Notes: a model not told the origin generated them from the letters alone. Counted from the stretch's first letter, positions 1-8,132 are shown. The stretch: DNA of 64,000 bases from Paenibacillus sp. (GCF_035645195.1 NZ_DASQNA010000025.1:310001-374000), one strand, 5' to 3'. Numbers and translations are program-made.

Positions 1-90
1 CGATTTCACCGCGAAAAACAGAATGGCTCCGATGCCGACAAGAAGATAATTTCCTTTCACCCCATCGACAAAGTGATTGAAGCGGTCCAT
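1..90 (-). CDS. N-terminus of a small membrane protein (partial)
   Basis: Only the first 30 codons are inside the window; the gene runs off the left edge. The ATG at 90 has GGAG about 5 bases upstream. The peptide starts MDRFNHFVDGVKGNYLLVG and turns hydrophobic (AILFFAV), as expected for an early membrane helix. No family can be named from this fragment. It lies downstream of the unknown gene 193-591 on the same strand, about 100 bases away. Confidence 0.6.
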   Translation of the reverse strand, partial: MDRFNHFVDGVKGNYLLVGIGAILFFAVKS

Positions 91-192
91 AGCGTCTCCA
101 GATCATGGTATATTGGATGTACCATTATCATGTACGGTTGGGACGAGAATCATTCCCTTGCGCGCTCGTCGGACGAACTTTGCTTATTTCGT

Positions 193-591
193 TTACTTCT
201 TTTCCTGAATTAACCCTTCTCTTACGAACAATTCGTACACGACTTCCTGTTCGCTGGACTCCATGCACGACGACATGACGATGTTCAATTCTTTCTCTCC
301 GATCGAATCTTGTTTATACTCCGCCATCCATTGCTTGAACTTGTCCAGCGCCCGCACCCTTGTTTCCGCCGCAATATAATCTTGGTGATCGGTCAGCGTT
401 TTTTCGGCGAGCTGTTCCCATTGATCGTCAAGAAATTGGTGCAGCTTCTCGGGCGTCAAGTCCGCCGAATCGAGCAGACCGGAACGTTCTGCGCCTTTCA
501 GCAAGCGCGCGATTTCCTTAGCGACTTCATTAGGGTCTTGCTGTATTCGGTTCGGTGCATGGTGGTTATCTTGTTTCCCGTTGCCGCTCAA
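193..591 (-). CDS. Hypothetical small acidic helical protein
   Basis: This is a 132-residue, charged, mostly helical protein without signal peptide or membrane segment; I do not recognise a family. It starts at TTG (591), supported by AAGGAG eight bases upstream. Codons and residues look like a real gene: a hydrophilic N-terminus, then amphipathic helices (VAKEIARLLKGAE, LDKFKQWMAEY) and a C-terminal segment YELFVREGLIQEKK. It is the last gene of a presumed three-gene minus-strand run (1078 to 193) and overlaps the preceding reading frame by four bases, which suggests translational coupling if that frame is used. Confidence 0.65.
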   Translation of the reverse strand: MSGNGKQDNHHAPNRIQQDPNEVAKEIARLLKGAERSGLLDSADLTPEKLHQFLDDQWEQLAEKTLTDHQDYIAAETRVRALDKFKQWMAEYKQDSIGEKELNIVMSSCMESSEQEVVYELFVREGLIQEKK

Positions 592-779
592 GTCAATCGC
601 TCCTTATATCGCTCAGTATTTGAACCTGCTTTTGCTAGCATAAACTTATTGAATTCGGGTTGCAAAGGGTCCGAAACTCCGGCTTGTTCCCTCTGCAACG
701 GTTGGATATATTGGTGTTTCGTAGACGAAGCCGCACTGGCACGCTGAGGAAGGCGTATTTCGCGAGAGGAGCCCATCAC
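588..779 (-). CDS. Doubtful 63-residue open frame between two small genes
   Basis: The frame starts at GTG (779), or ATG at 776, and overlaps its neighbours by four bases at each end (TGATG-type junction at 776-779, TTGA junction at 588-591). That layout is typical of coupled genes, but I see no good ribosome-binding site, and the product (S/A/Q-rich start, then PEFNKFMLAKAGSNTERY) matches nothing I know. It may be a real small protein, or only spacer carrying the ribosome-binding site of the next gene. Confidence 0.3.
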   Translation of the reverse strand: MMGSSREIRLPQRASAASSTKHQYIQPLQREQAGVSDPLQPEFNKFMLAKAGSNTERYKERLT

Positions 780-1078
780 GACTTAGACGTGCTCTCTATG
801 CTCCGGGAAGAATGTCCCTCGTTATCCGGCGTTTTGGCCGCGGAAGGGCAGAATTCCTTAACATAGCTAAAGATGAGCTCCATAACGACGCGCTCGCGTT
901 CCGTTTTTACGTAAAAACAATGTCTGCTCCAGTCAAGCAGTTGGATCGCCCCGCGAATTTCGCCGTTCGCAGCTTGTTCGGCGGCCGTTGCGACTTCCCG
1001 TTGCTCCGGAACCCGATGATGCCGGCGGTAAAACCCCACCGCTTTTGAAATGGCCTGATAATCAAACGTTTGTTCCAT
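776..1078 (-). CDS. Hypothetical 100-residue protein
   Basis: Small soluble protein with two helical segments (DYQAISKAVGFYRRHHRV, then TERERVVMELIFSYVKEF) and a Ser-rich polar tail. No family recognised. I chose the ATG at 1078 rather than the GTG at 1090 because an extended -10 box (TG-G-TATAAT, read on the minus strand at 1094-1102) would start transcription at about 1087, downstream of the GTG. That leaves a leader of about ten bases and no clear Shine-Dalgarno sequence. It is the first gene of the small minus-strand cluster. Confidence 0.55.
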   Translation of the reverse strand: MEQTFDYQAISKAVGFYRRHHRVPEQREVATAAEQAANGEIRGAIQLLDWSRHCFYVKTERERVVMELIFSYVKEFCPSAAKTPDNEGHSSRSIESTSKS

Positions 1079-1093
1079 AAGTTCACCCACGCC

Positions 1094-1102
1094 ATTATAC
1101 CA
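1094..1102 (-). promoter_or_regulatory. Extended -10 promoter element
   Basis: Read on the minus strand this is TGGTATAAT, a perfect extended -10 hexamer. No convincing -35 lies 17 bases upstream, which extended -10 promoters can tolerate. Its predicted start site is within about ten bases of the gene start at 1078. Confidence 0.4.
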
Positions 1103-1174
1103 AGAGGACGTTGCTCATTCCCCAGGAAATCTTCTCCTCGCCCCTCGTCGGGCGGCGACAATCGTCCTGCTCAT

Positions 1175-1206
1175 GCCAAGAAGACCTCGGTCATCCGACC
1201 GAGGCC
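1175..1206 (-). terminator. Hairpin terminator after the CorA-like gene
   Basis: A ten-base stem at 1183-1192 pairs with 1197-1206 around an ATCC loop (one G-T pair). On the minus strand it is followed by a short T-rich run (TCTTCTT). It closes the operon 4032-1211. Confidence 0.6.
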
Positions 1207-1210
1207 ATAG

Positions 1211-2602
1211 TTACGCATCCGTCCCGGCGCGAAACCGCACACGAAACAGCAGATACGTGAGCGAGTAGGCGACAAGACTGACGACGAGGAATGGCCAGAC
1301 GCTGCCGCTCGCCTTCTGAATGAGATCCAGCTCCATGCCGAACAGACCGCAAACGACCGTCAATGGCAGAAACAGCGCGGTAATCCACGTGATCTTACGA
1401 TGGAACGCTTCCTCGCGCTCCCGCTTCGCCGCCTCCTCCTTCCGCTCGAGCGCCTGTTCCACGATCGCGGTCAGCGCCGCGAGCGCATGGAGCGACTCAT
1501 TGATCTCCAGCATCAGCTCCTCGATGCGCAGCCGGCGGCGGATGAGCTCGTACACGTCGGAATGATGCGTGTTATACGTCACTTGATGATACGAAGACCG
1601 CAGCATAAAGCGGATGCAGCTCTGCTTCAGCGCGTCGATCGCATCGCTCTGGGCGCGCAGCGACCCCCTTGAGCCGCCGAGCTCCCCTTGCAAACCGGCG
1701 GCGAGCTTGGACAACCGAACCAACGCGTACTTCTGATGCAAAGCTAGGATGTACAGATACAAATACGTGCCCTTCAATTGATGAAAATACGCGCCTTCGA
1801 AAAACGCATCCGTCTCCGGGTCGCCGGTCCGCGTGACCACGTTCGCCATCCCTTCGAGCGAGACGCCGAAGCGGCTGTTCTCGAAGGGTCGTATGACGAA
1901 TTCGTCCCGTTCTTCGCTCCTGTGAGCGCTCACGGGCTTATATGCCTCGCGGTAGGCGCGGCGGAGCCGAAACAAGACGTCGGCAGCAAACTCCTCCGCT
2001 CCTGCTTCCTTCGTATTTACATCAAGAAGCGCCCCGCTGAACACGATCGCTTCGGCCGGCGTCGAACCGTTTCCGTCGAAAAAGCGTCCCGCGAACGGTT
2101 CGACGGCCTCGCTGGCTGCGGCCGCGAAGCTGAACGACTGCATCTCGGCCTCCGTCTTCGACAACCGCCGTTCGTATCGAATCGTATTGCCGTAACCGGC
2201 GATTTTCTTGAGGGCGTACAGCCCTTCCGTAAAACTGCGCGCATCCGCGGCGCCGGAAAACTCGATGTGATGGACGAGGAAGCCTGTCCCGGTTTCAAAC
2301 AAGTACAGCTCGACATTCGTAACGGCGAACGTCCATGTCCCCGCCTTGGAGTTGCACGTCAGCGTCGAACGGTGGTTGTTGGGGAGCCCGTATGCGTGCC
2401 TGCCGCGTTGGGTCATTTTCCACATTCTGCCGATCGTATGCGGTTCGGACGCGTGCGCGACGAGCGTACGGATATGCTCGAAGCAGCGGTCCGCCGCGGG
2501 CTCGGCTTTCTCGAACCGATCGGCGTTCACCGCCTCCGCAGCGTCCGGAAAGGGCATATCGTAATGAAACGGAATCACGAGCGCGGCGACGTGGGCCTTC
2601 AA
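1211..2602 (-). CDS. Divergent CorA-type membrane protein
   Basis: The 463-residue protein has a large soluble N-terminal region (about 1-395), a long amphipathic helix rich in Glu/Arg (ERKEEAAKREREEAFHRK) and two C-terminal membrane helices (about 400-422 and 430-452) joined by a short loop. This is the CorA Mg2+ channel layout. The family's pore motif GMN is replaced by GME (FGMELDL), so normal Mg2+ selectivity is doubtful. It starts at TTG overlapping the TGA of the upstream methyltransferase gene, so the two are translationally coupled; GAGG lies five bases before the start. The TTG is the only start giving coupling, but an internal ATG (YDMPF) is possible. CorA-like proteins can be effectors in nucleotide-signalled immunity, which gives the pairing interest, but the function here is unknown. 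Confidence 0.75.
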   Translation of the reverse strand: MKAHVAALVIPFHYDMPFPDAAEAVNADRFEKAEPAADRCFEHIRTLVAHASEPHTIGRMWKMTQRGRHAYGLPNNHRSTLTCNSKAGTWTFAVTNVELYLFETGTGFLVHHIEFSGAADARSFTEGLYALKKIAGYGNTIRYERRLSKTEAEMQSFSFAAAASEAVEPFAGRFFDGNGSTPAEAIVFSGALLDVNTKEAGAEEFAADVLFRLRRAYREAYKPVSAHRSEERDEFVIRPFENSRFGVSLEGMANVVTRTGDPETDAFFEGAYFHQLKGTYLYLYILALHQKYALVRLSKLAAGLQGELGGSRGSLRAQSDAIDALKQSCIRFMLRSSYHQVTYNTHHSDVYELIRRRLRIEELMLEINESLHALAALTAIVEQALERKEEAAKREREEAFHRKITWITALFLPLTVVCGLFGMELDLIQKASGSVWPFLVVSLVAYSLTYLLFRVRFRAGTDA

Positions 2603-4032
2603 GATTTCCTCGCGATCGCCGCGTAGATCGTCTCCTGGTAATAAAACGCGTCATTCATAAACTCTAACTCCAGCTCCTCCAGCGCATCCTTCATCCAGCG
2701 GTATTCCTCGATGTACGTCGGGTGATTCGGCTCCCGGTCCAGCCGTTTCTTAAAGTTATTGATTCGATACGAGAAGCTGCCGCGGAACAGTTGGAGCCGC
2801 GAGTCCAGCGATTTCCCGGCCGTATCCTTCACCTCGTATTTCATCTGCACGTCCCGAAAACCGGACTTCCATAGCTGCGTATATAGTTTCCGTCCGTTCT
2901 CGCGGTCGGAGGCGCCTTCCACCCGCGCCGTCATCGCGATGATCGAGGGGACGAGCCCCTGCTCGTCCGGATAAGCCAGCTTCGATCCGTCGTCGGAGCC
3001 GCGCAGCACCAATACGCCGCCGGGCTTTAACCAACGCCGAAGCTTGACCAGCGCCTTCACCGGATTGGCGAGATGATGAATCGTCAGCGCGGAGAAAATA
3101 AAGTCGAACGCTTCCCCGAGCCCTCGCTCGCGCAGCGTCTGCGCCAGCGCTTCGTCGAAGCCATCCTCCTCGATGTCCGCGGCGACGAAGGCGTAGGCCG
3201 CTCCGTCCCCCGCAGCGGCGGCTTCGGCGATCTTCGCTTCGTTCTTGTCGACGCCGACGACGCCCGAGAAGGCGGAGAACGCGTCGAACCGGTCGCGCGT
3301 CACTTCGCCCCCCGCGCACCCGACATCGAGCGCGACAAGGCCGTCCTTCCGTTCGAGCCGTTCCAGCGCCCGCTCGAACGCCGCTATATCGAGCGAACGG
3401 TAATTGTTGCCCTGTACGGCGAGCCTTGCCGCCTCGTTGGGATCGGTAGGCGCATAGGCGGACTGCCGAAGCTCTCGCTTGCGAATGACCGGAAGCTTCG
3501 GCGCCGAAGCTTCTTCCTTCTCCTGCGCGGCAGGCGTTTCCTGGCGGAACGATTGATGGATCGAATTGTCCAGCTCCGCGAAGCCGAGCACGGCGAGCAT
3601 ATTGCGCAAATATTCGAATACGACGTTCGCTTCCCCGCGCGAGCAAGTCGCCCCTTTGTGCGTAATCCGATTGCGCAGGTTCACGATTTCGTTGTAGTTT
3701 AACGTTTGAATAATACCGAGATCTCTTCCGGTATGCTTCGACCATTTGTCCATTAATCCGCATTCCCTGAACAAGCCTACGAGCTCGCCGAAACCGAAAT
3801 CCTGCACGCCTTTCGTGCCTTTTCCGACTTTCCGTTCCGCTTCGAGGACGGCCTGGCGGTCCTGGAAGGGCAGTGCGACGAGGGCTTGCTGAAATATTTT
3901 GCGAAATACGATTTCGAACAACGTGCAGCATTCTTTCACTGCGACGTCGTAATCTCCCATATGAAGAACGCGTTGAATGAACCCTAGCTTGTCTTCCATC
4001 CTAGCAGTCGCGCGATCATCTTCCATAAGCAT
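2599..4032 (-). CDS. HEPN-like domain fused to a SAM-dependent methyltransferase
   Basis: The 477-residue protein starts at an ATG with GGGAGG about seven bases upstream. Residues about 1-165 form an all-helical region ending in NLRNRITHKG, which fits the R-N-x3-H (Rx4H) signature of HEPN domains. A linker follows. Residues about 205-400 form a class I methyltransferase: motif I is ALDVGCAGG, the acidic end of strand 2 is VGVDKNE, and later motifs are FDFIFSALTIHHL and LKPGGVLVLRG. The last 80 residues are helical (ELEFMNDAFYYQETIYAA). HEPN domains are often RNases in toxin or defence systems; this one could also be a structural helical bundle. The gene overlaps the CorA-like gene by four bases. 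The fusion and coupling suggest a shared function that I cannot name. Confidence 0.75.
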   Translation of the reverse strand: MLMEDDRATARMEDKLGFIQRVLHMGDYDVAVKECCTLFEIVFRKIFQQALVALPFQDRQAVLEAERKVGKGTKGVQDFGFGELVGLFRECGLMDKWSKHTGRDLGIIQTLNYNEIVNLRNRITHKGATCSRGEANVVFEYLRNMLAVLGFAELDNSIHQSFRQETPAAQEKEEASAPKLPVIRKRELRQSAYAPTDPNEAARLAVQGNNYRSLDIAAFERALERLERKDGLVALDVGCAGGEVTRDRFDAFSAFSGVVGVDKNEAKIAEAAAAGDGAAYAFVAADIEEDGFDEALAQTLRERGLGEAFDFIFSALTIHHLANPVKALVKLRRWLKPGGVLVLRGSDDGSKLAYPDEQGLVPSIIAMTARVEGASDRENGRKLYTQLWKSGFRDVQMKYEVKDTAGKSLDSRLQLFRGSFSYRINNFKKRLDREPNHPTYIEEYRWMKDALEELELEFMNDAFYYQETIYAAIARKS

Positions 4033-4246
4033 GCTGTTCCCTCCCGAACCCCCATGGTACCCGATTCTCCGTCAAAAAGGAACCCATGCCTCGCCGCCGG
4101 ATTTGCCCCGGCGCCGTTCCCCCAAGAGGAAACGTACAGCCAGTTTCACGAATTTCCCAAGAGAGCAATTATATGAAAAAAATGCGCAGTTCGGTGTAAT
4201 GAGTTTACGGGGGCGGATTGATATGATAGTAATCGCGCAATCGGAA

Positions 4247-4261
4247 ATGAAACCGTTTCCA
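4247..4261 (+). promoter_or_regulatory. cre site (CcpA operator) upstream of pectate lyase
   Basis: ATGAAACCGTTTCCA matches every fixed position of the cre consensus WTGNAANCGNWNNCW. It lies about 100 bases before the lyase start and downstream of a possible -10 (TATGAT, 4222-4227), a position where CcpA would block elongation. Catabolite repression of a pectinase is expected biology; binding is inferred. Confidence 0.6.
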
Positions 4262-4299
4262 AGTTTGCGATTGAAAAGGAGGTGTTTTCCGAAAAGTTT

Positions 4300-4362
4300 A
4301 TGTTCGACCGTGCGTCGAAGTCGAGAAACCAAAAGATCCATTGGAGGTGCTCGGATTTATGA
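4300..4362 (+). other. Possible 20-codon leader ORF before pectate lyase
   Basis: A strong AGGAGGT (4277-4283) precedes an ATG at 4300 by 16 bases, longer than ideal. The frame (MFDRASKSRNQKIHWRCSDL) ends in TGA at 4360-4362, overlapping the lyase ATG at 4359 as ATGA. The lyase has its own GGAGG at 4343-4347, inside this small frame. It could couple or attenuate translation, or be coincidental. Confidence 0.25.
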
Positions 4363-5993
4363 GTCAGATGTTGTTCAGAACGTGCGGCAAAATCGTGCTG
4401 TCGATTGCCTTAGCGGCATCCTTGACGCCCGCGGTATTCGCGAGCGACGGTCCCGGCCGCGCCGATCTTCCGGAAGCGTCCCGCGTCACCGACAAGATCG
4501 TCGTTACCGCCGCCGATCGAATCGATCGGAAGGCCGACTCCCTCGAGGAACGGTATGCCGGCGCAAAGAAAGTTTCCGTCTTGCATGTCTTAGATCTAGT
4601 GCAATACGACGAAGGCATCAAGCGGGAAGGAAAGACGTTCACGAACACGTTGGAAAAGCCGGGCGGGGCCAGCAACCGCTATCTTCGCATCGGCATTCAA
4701 GACGGGAACGGAATGTTGGATTTCACGGCATTGAACGGTTCCGCCGGTCAAATCGGGGTACATATTCGCGCCACGGTGGACGTGAGCAAGACGACGAACG
4801 GAATGTACTACACCATGAAAGATGAAGTGAGCAAAGATTCCGGTCACGTAGCGCCTTTGCATTTGATCAATTGGCGGGATTACACCCCGGAAACCGCCGT
4901 TTTCGATACCGTGATGGAACTGGAAACTACGTTGTGGGACGTCGAAAACGCATTCGTGGAAATCTTGCTTCCCTACCAATCCGCGATCACCATTCACGAG
5001 ATGTACATGTTCGTAGAAAAGGAAGTACCCGGGTTCAGCGATATGCATGAACGGATTACCGGGGGAGCCGGAGCGTCGGAGGAAAACATTCATGTCGTCC
5101 ATAACGCGGCCGAATTCGCGGAGGCGATCGGCAACGTCAGGGCGGCCAAGAGGCCTTCGATCATCTACGTCAACGGGACCGTTACGTACGAGGACTGGGT
5201 CGCGGCGACGGGGCAGAAAGATCGCGCGATTTCGCTCGGCTCCGAAGTGAAACATCTGTCCGTCGTCGGCGTCGCCGATCGGGGAATTTTGGACGGCGCG
5301 GGATTGAAAATCCACGGTCACAACATCATCGTGGAAAACTTAACGATTCAATATGTCAAAGCCAAGGACGGAATCGAAGTCAACAACGCGACCGACGTTT
5401 GGATCAGACACAACAGTTTCATCGACGGCGGACGGGAACTCCCGGAGGGGACCCGGTTCGATGAACTGATGTCGATTAAAAATAACGCCAAACATGTGAT
5501 CGTCTCCTGGAACCATTTCAAGAACAGCAACCGCGTGCTCTTGGTCGGCAGCAACGACGAATTGGACGCGATGCCGGACCGCAGACTCATTATGCACCAT
5601 AACTTCATCGAAAACGTAACGCAGCGCGTGCCGCTCTACCGCGGAGGCCATGCGCACATTTACAACAATTACATTAAAAACGTCAATCTTTCGGCGTCGA
5701 ACGTTCGCAGCAACGCGAAAATCCGGTTGGAAAACAACTTCTACGAAGACGTCAAAGATCCGATCGGCGATTTCAACGGTCTCATTCCAGGCCGTTACGA
5801 AGTCAAAGGGAACATCTTCAAAAATTCGACGGGCAGCCAGCCGACGGAATCCATGATCGAAATTCACTTTACGGATTACCGTTACGAGCTGGATCCTGCG
5901 GAAGATGTCCCGGCGATCGTCCCGGAAGGGGCCGGGGCCGGAAAGATTGATCAAGATTTAGAGTATATCGCGAGTTTGGCAAACCGCGAGTAA
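4359..5993 (+). CDS. Secreted pectate lyase, PL1-like
   Basis: The 544-residue exported protein probably cleaves polygalacturonate by beta-elimination. The ATG at 4359 has GGAGGTG ten bases upstream; an in-frame TTG at 4341 lies before the ribosome site and is rejected. Residues 1-28 are a signal peptide (basic start, hydrophobic core IVLSIALAASLTPAVFA). Residues about 30-225 are a beta-rich region of unknown family, possibly carbohydrate binding. Residues about 230-525 are a right-handed beta-helix with the Pel order: IIYVNGTV, ADRGILDGAGLKI, NIIVENLTIQ, a substrate-side DELMSIKN, and VSWNHFKNSNRVLLVGSND. The usual vWiDH calcium motif reads VWIRHNSF and the vTiSwn block reads VIVSWNHF, so metal ligands differ somewhat. 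The gene stands alone between a cre-bearing leader and a terminator, convergent with an AraC regulator. Confidence 0.85.
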   Translation: MSQMLFRTCGKIVLSIALAASLTPAVFASDGPGRADLPEASRVTDKIVVTAADRIDRKADSLEERYAGAKKVSVLHVLDLVQYDEGIKREGKTFTNTLEKPGGASNRYLRIGIQDGNGMLDFTALNGSAGQIGVHIRATVDVSKTTNGMYYTMKDEVSKDSGHVAPLHLINWRDYTPETAVFDTVMELETTLWDVENAFVEILLPYQSAITIHEMYMFVEKEVPGFSDMHERITGGAGASEENIHVVHNAAEFAEAIGNVRAAKRPSIIYVNGTVTYEDWVAATGQKDRAISLGSEVKHLSVVGVADRGILDGAGLKIHGHNIIVENLTIQYVKAKDGIEVNNATDVWIRHNSFIDGGRELPEGTRFDELMSIKNNAKHVIVSWNHFKNSNRVLLVGSNDELDAMPDRRLIMHHNFIENVTQRVPLYRGGHAHIYNNYIKNVNLSASNVRSNAKIRLENNFYEDVKDPIGDFNGLIPGRYEVKGNIFKNSTGSQPTESMIEIHFTDYRYELDPAEDVPAIVPEGAGAGKIDQDLEYIASLANRE

Positions 5994-6007
5994 CGGCAAT
6001 GTAAACG

Positions 6008-6050
6008 AAAAGTTCCTCTTTTCACGGGCGTGACAAGAGGAGCTTTTTCG
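6008..6050. terminator. Shared terminator between convergent genes
   Basis: A 16-base stem with two imperfect pairs (AAGTTCCTC... with ...GAGGAGCTT), an A-run on the left and a T-run on the right, so it can end both the lyase (plus) and the AraC gene (minus) transcripts. Confidence 0.75.
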
Positions 6051-6065
6051 TTATTGCGGCCGCAA

Positions 6066-6950
6066 CTACGTCGCTTCATCGTTGTCACTGGTTCGATGAT
6101 ACCTTTTTCGGTAGGCGAGCGGCGTAATCCGGGTTATTTTTTTGAACGTCGTACTGAAGTGCGCAACATGTTTGAACCCGACTTGATGCGCGATTTCGAT
6201 AATTTTGCTTGGGCTGTCCCGCAGCAGTTTTTGAGCTTCTTTGATTCTTACGGACATGAGGTATTCCCGAAATTGAAAGCCGGTGAGTTTTTTGAACATG
6301 CGGCAAAGGTAGTAGGGGCTAATGTAAAATTTCTCGGAAACCATCTGTAACGTAATGTCTTCGGCGTAATTTCGATTCATGAAAGCGGCGATTTCCGATA
6401 TTTTCTCTTGCAGCGGATGGGAGGAGGGGGGCGCTTCGTTCCCTTCCTCTTGCGCGGCCTGCCGGTTGATTCGAATCAGCAGCTGGGTTAAACACGATTT
6501 AATATAATCTTCGTACCCTGCGCGTTGTTCCCTGCACTCGTTGAGCATTTCCCAAATAATGTGATCGACGAACGAACGCTCCTGCTTGGGAAAATGAATC
6601 AAACCGTGACCGCCCGCGAACGGCGCCCCGTCTTCGCGAGGGAGCCAATCGCCGGAGCCGAGGAAGGCGGGCGCGAAATTGATTAAAATCCGCTCGCATT
6701 CCTGCGCCTTCGAACCAGCTCCCGTGCGGTGAAGGGTGTTAGGGAAAATGACGACGACGTCGCCCGGCCGCACCGTATACACGCGGTCGTTAATAAAGAA
6801 AATTCGTTCGCCCTTCACGATATAAAAAATCTCGTAGTAATGATGCAGATGAAAGTGCGGCATATGTCCGATCGAAGGAGCGCGTTGGATGCTCAAAGCG
6901 TTATCGCCGATCCGATAATACGGCCACGACGAAGCGTTAGATTCGGCCAT
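6066..6950 (-). CDS. AraC-family regulator with N-terminal cupin
   Basis: The 294-residue protein has an N-terminal cupin sensor (about 25-110; PHFHLHHYYEIFYIVKG, then GDVVVIFPNTLHR) and a C-terminal AraC double helix-turn-helix (about 185-285; ITLQMVSEKFYISPYYLC, then IIEIAHQVGFKHVAHF). Such proteins sense a sugar and activate nearby genes. Its neighbours are a pectate lyase and a GH105 hydrolase, so pectin fragments are the likely signal. The ATG at 6950 has a weak GGGGG/GGTG ribosome site. It is transcribed away from the GH105 gene's end and towards the lyase terminator. Confidence 0.9.
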   Translation of the reverse strand: MAESNASSWPYYRIGDNALSIQRAPSIGHMPHFHLHHYYEIFYIVKGERIFFINDRVYTVRPGDVVVIFPNTLHRTGAGSKAQECERILINFAPAFLGSGDWLPREDGAPFAGGHGLIHFPKQERSFVDHIIWEMLNECREQRAGYEDYIKSCLTQLLIRINRQAAQEEGNEAPPSSHPLQEKISEIAAFMNRNYAEDITLQMVSEKFYISPYYLCRMFKKLTGFQFREYLMSVRIKEAQKLLRDSPSKIIEIAHQVGFKHVAHFSTTFKKITRITPLAYRKRYHRTSDNDEAT

Positions 6951-7041
6951 GACTCGAGATCACCCCCGATTGCCTTATTTGAATCTCGGATTTTCGCTAT
7001 CGATAATACCGGCTCGCGCAAAACCTAAGAGACGTTCCAGT

Positions 7042-7076
7042 GAAAAAACAGATCCCGTACCTGCCGGTACGGGATC
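7042..7076 (-). terminator. Terminator of the GH105 gene
   Basis: Perfect 11-base stem (GATCCCGTACC at 7051-7061 with its complement at 7066-7076) around TGCC. On the minus strand it is followed by TGTTTTTTC. It lies directly after the GH105 stop codon. Confidence 0.85.
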
Positions 7077-7103
7077 GAGTTTCTCCTTGCGTCCTTCTTC
7101 GGC

Positions 7104-8132
7104 TTACTCCTTCGTCGTCTCCAATACCGACGTCAGGAAGGCGAGCGTCAGCCCCTGCCCCCAGCCTTGGGCCCATTTCCGGTCGATGCCGAGGTACCCT
7201 TGGATATCGTTCATGACGGCCGTCCCGCCGGACACGTTCAGCACGCGGCCGTGCTCGGTAATATTCGCCAGCACGCCGTCCAACGCTTTCTGCACGTACT
7301 TCGAGTGGAGCGGATTGCCCTGCGTGACCATCGCCGCGCCGATGCCGGCCGTCGCCGAAACCTCGCCGTACGCTTCCGGGAAATCGAGAACGGTGCCCCA
7401 CAGGCCATCTTCTTTTTGAAGCTTCTTGATCGCCGCCAGCTGATCGCGCAAGGAACTCCAAATATGCATCATCGGAGGATATAAGTACGCTTCCGGCAGC
7501 ACCTTCGCCGCGCGGGACATCGTATAGGCCGCCCACGCGTTGGCGCGCGCCCAATAGATGCCGGACATATGGTCCTTCTTAATATTGTTGTAGCCGTGGT
7601 ACCACAGCCCGGTGTTTTCGTCCTGCAAGTAATTTATATGCCAGAAAAATTGATGCAGCGCATCGTCGATCAGACGCTTTTCGTTCAGCTTAATGCCGAC
7701 GCGCAGCAGGAAGTAGGCGGCCATGAACAACGTATCCGCCCAGGCCTGTTCCGGAAAATCGTTCTTCGCCGACACCGTATGCTGAAGCACCCGATCGCCG
7801 AAACGCAGGGCCCGGTGTTCCAAATACTCCACCTTGCTCATGATGAGGTCCAAATATTTCTGCTCCCCGGTGTGCTCGTACAGGGTGACCAGCATATGCC
7901 CCATCGCGCAAGCGTTTACCGTCCACACCGGAAGTCCGACTTCGATGTATTCGTCGCACCATGCCGCCATGCGTTCCAAATAGGCTTGTTCTCCCGTCAC
8001 CTCGAATGCCCGGCCGACCCCGTAGAAAGCGACGCCTCCCGGCCAGTCCCAAGTGAGGTCCATGCCGAAAGTATAATCGACCACGTTCGCGATGGTTTGC
8101 TTCAGTTCTGTCGGTTGAATCTGTAATTTCAA
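7104..8132 (-). CDS. Unsaturated rhamnogalacturonyl hydrolase, GH105 (YteR-like)
   Basis: The 342-residue cytoplasmic enzyme hydrolyses the 4,5-unsaturated galacturonyl residue that pectin or rhamnogalacturonan lyases leave on oligosaccharides. It has the alpha/alpha-barrel pattern of GH88/105: WDWPGGVAFYGVGRA, the catalytic-Asp block QAWADTLFMAAYF, HGYNNIKKDHMSG, YWARANAWAAY and GTVLDFPEAYGEVSAT. Length is normal for YteR/YesR. There is no signal peptide, so it acts on imported oligomers. The start is TTG (8132), supported by GGGAG nine bases upstream; no suitable in-frame ATG exists nearby. With the lyase and AraC regulator it forms a small pectin-use locus. Confidence 0.88.
   Translation of the reverse strand: MKLQIQPTELKQTIANVVDYTFGMDLTWDWPGGVAFYGVGRAFEVTGEQAYLERMAAWCDEYIEVGLPVWTVNACAMGHMLVTLYEHTGEQKYLDLIMSKVEYLEHRALRFGDRVLQHTVSAKNDFPEQAWADTLFMAAYFLLRVGIKLNEKRLIDDALHQFFWHINYLQDENTGLWYHGYNNIKKDHMSGIYWARANAWAAYTMSRAAKVLPEAYLYPPMMHIWSSLRDQLAAIKKLQKEDGLWGTVLDFPEAYGEVSATAGIGAAMVTQGNPLHSKYVQKALDGVLANITEHGRVLNVSGGTAVMNDIQGYLGIDRKWAQGWGQGLTLAFLTSVLETTKE

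Noticed and set aside
2756-3931. 391-residue Arg-rich open frame on the minus strand
   Set aside because: It lies in another frame of the methyltransferase gene, which has clear motifs; the Arg-rich composition is typical of a shadow in GC-rich DNA.
1211-4032. Type III CRISPR accessory (CorA with cyclic-nucleotide signalling)
   Set aside because: No cas genes or CRISPR repeats occur in the window, so only the general similarity of a CorA-like protein remains.
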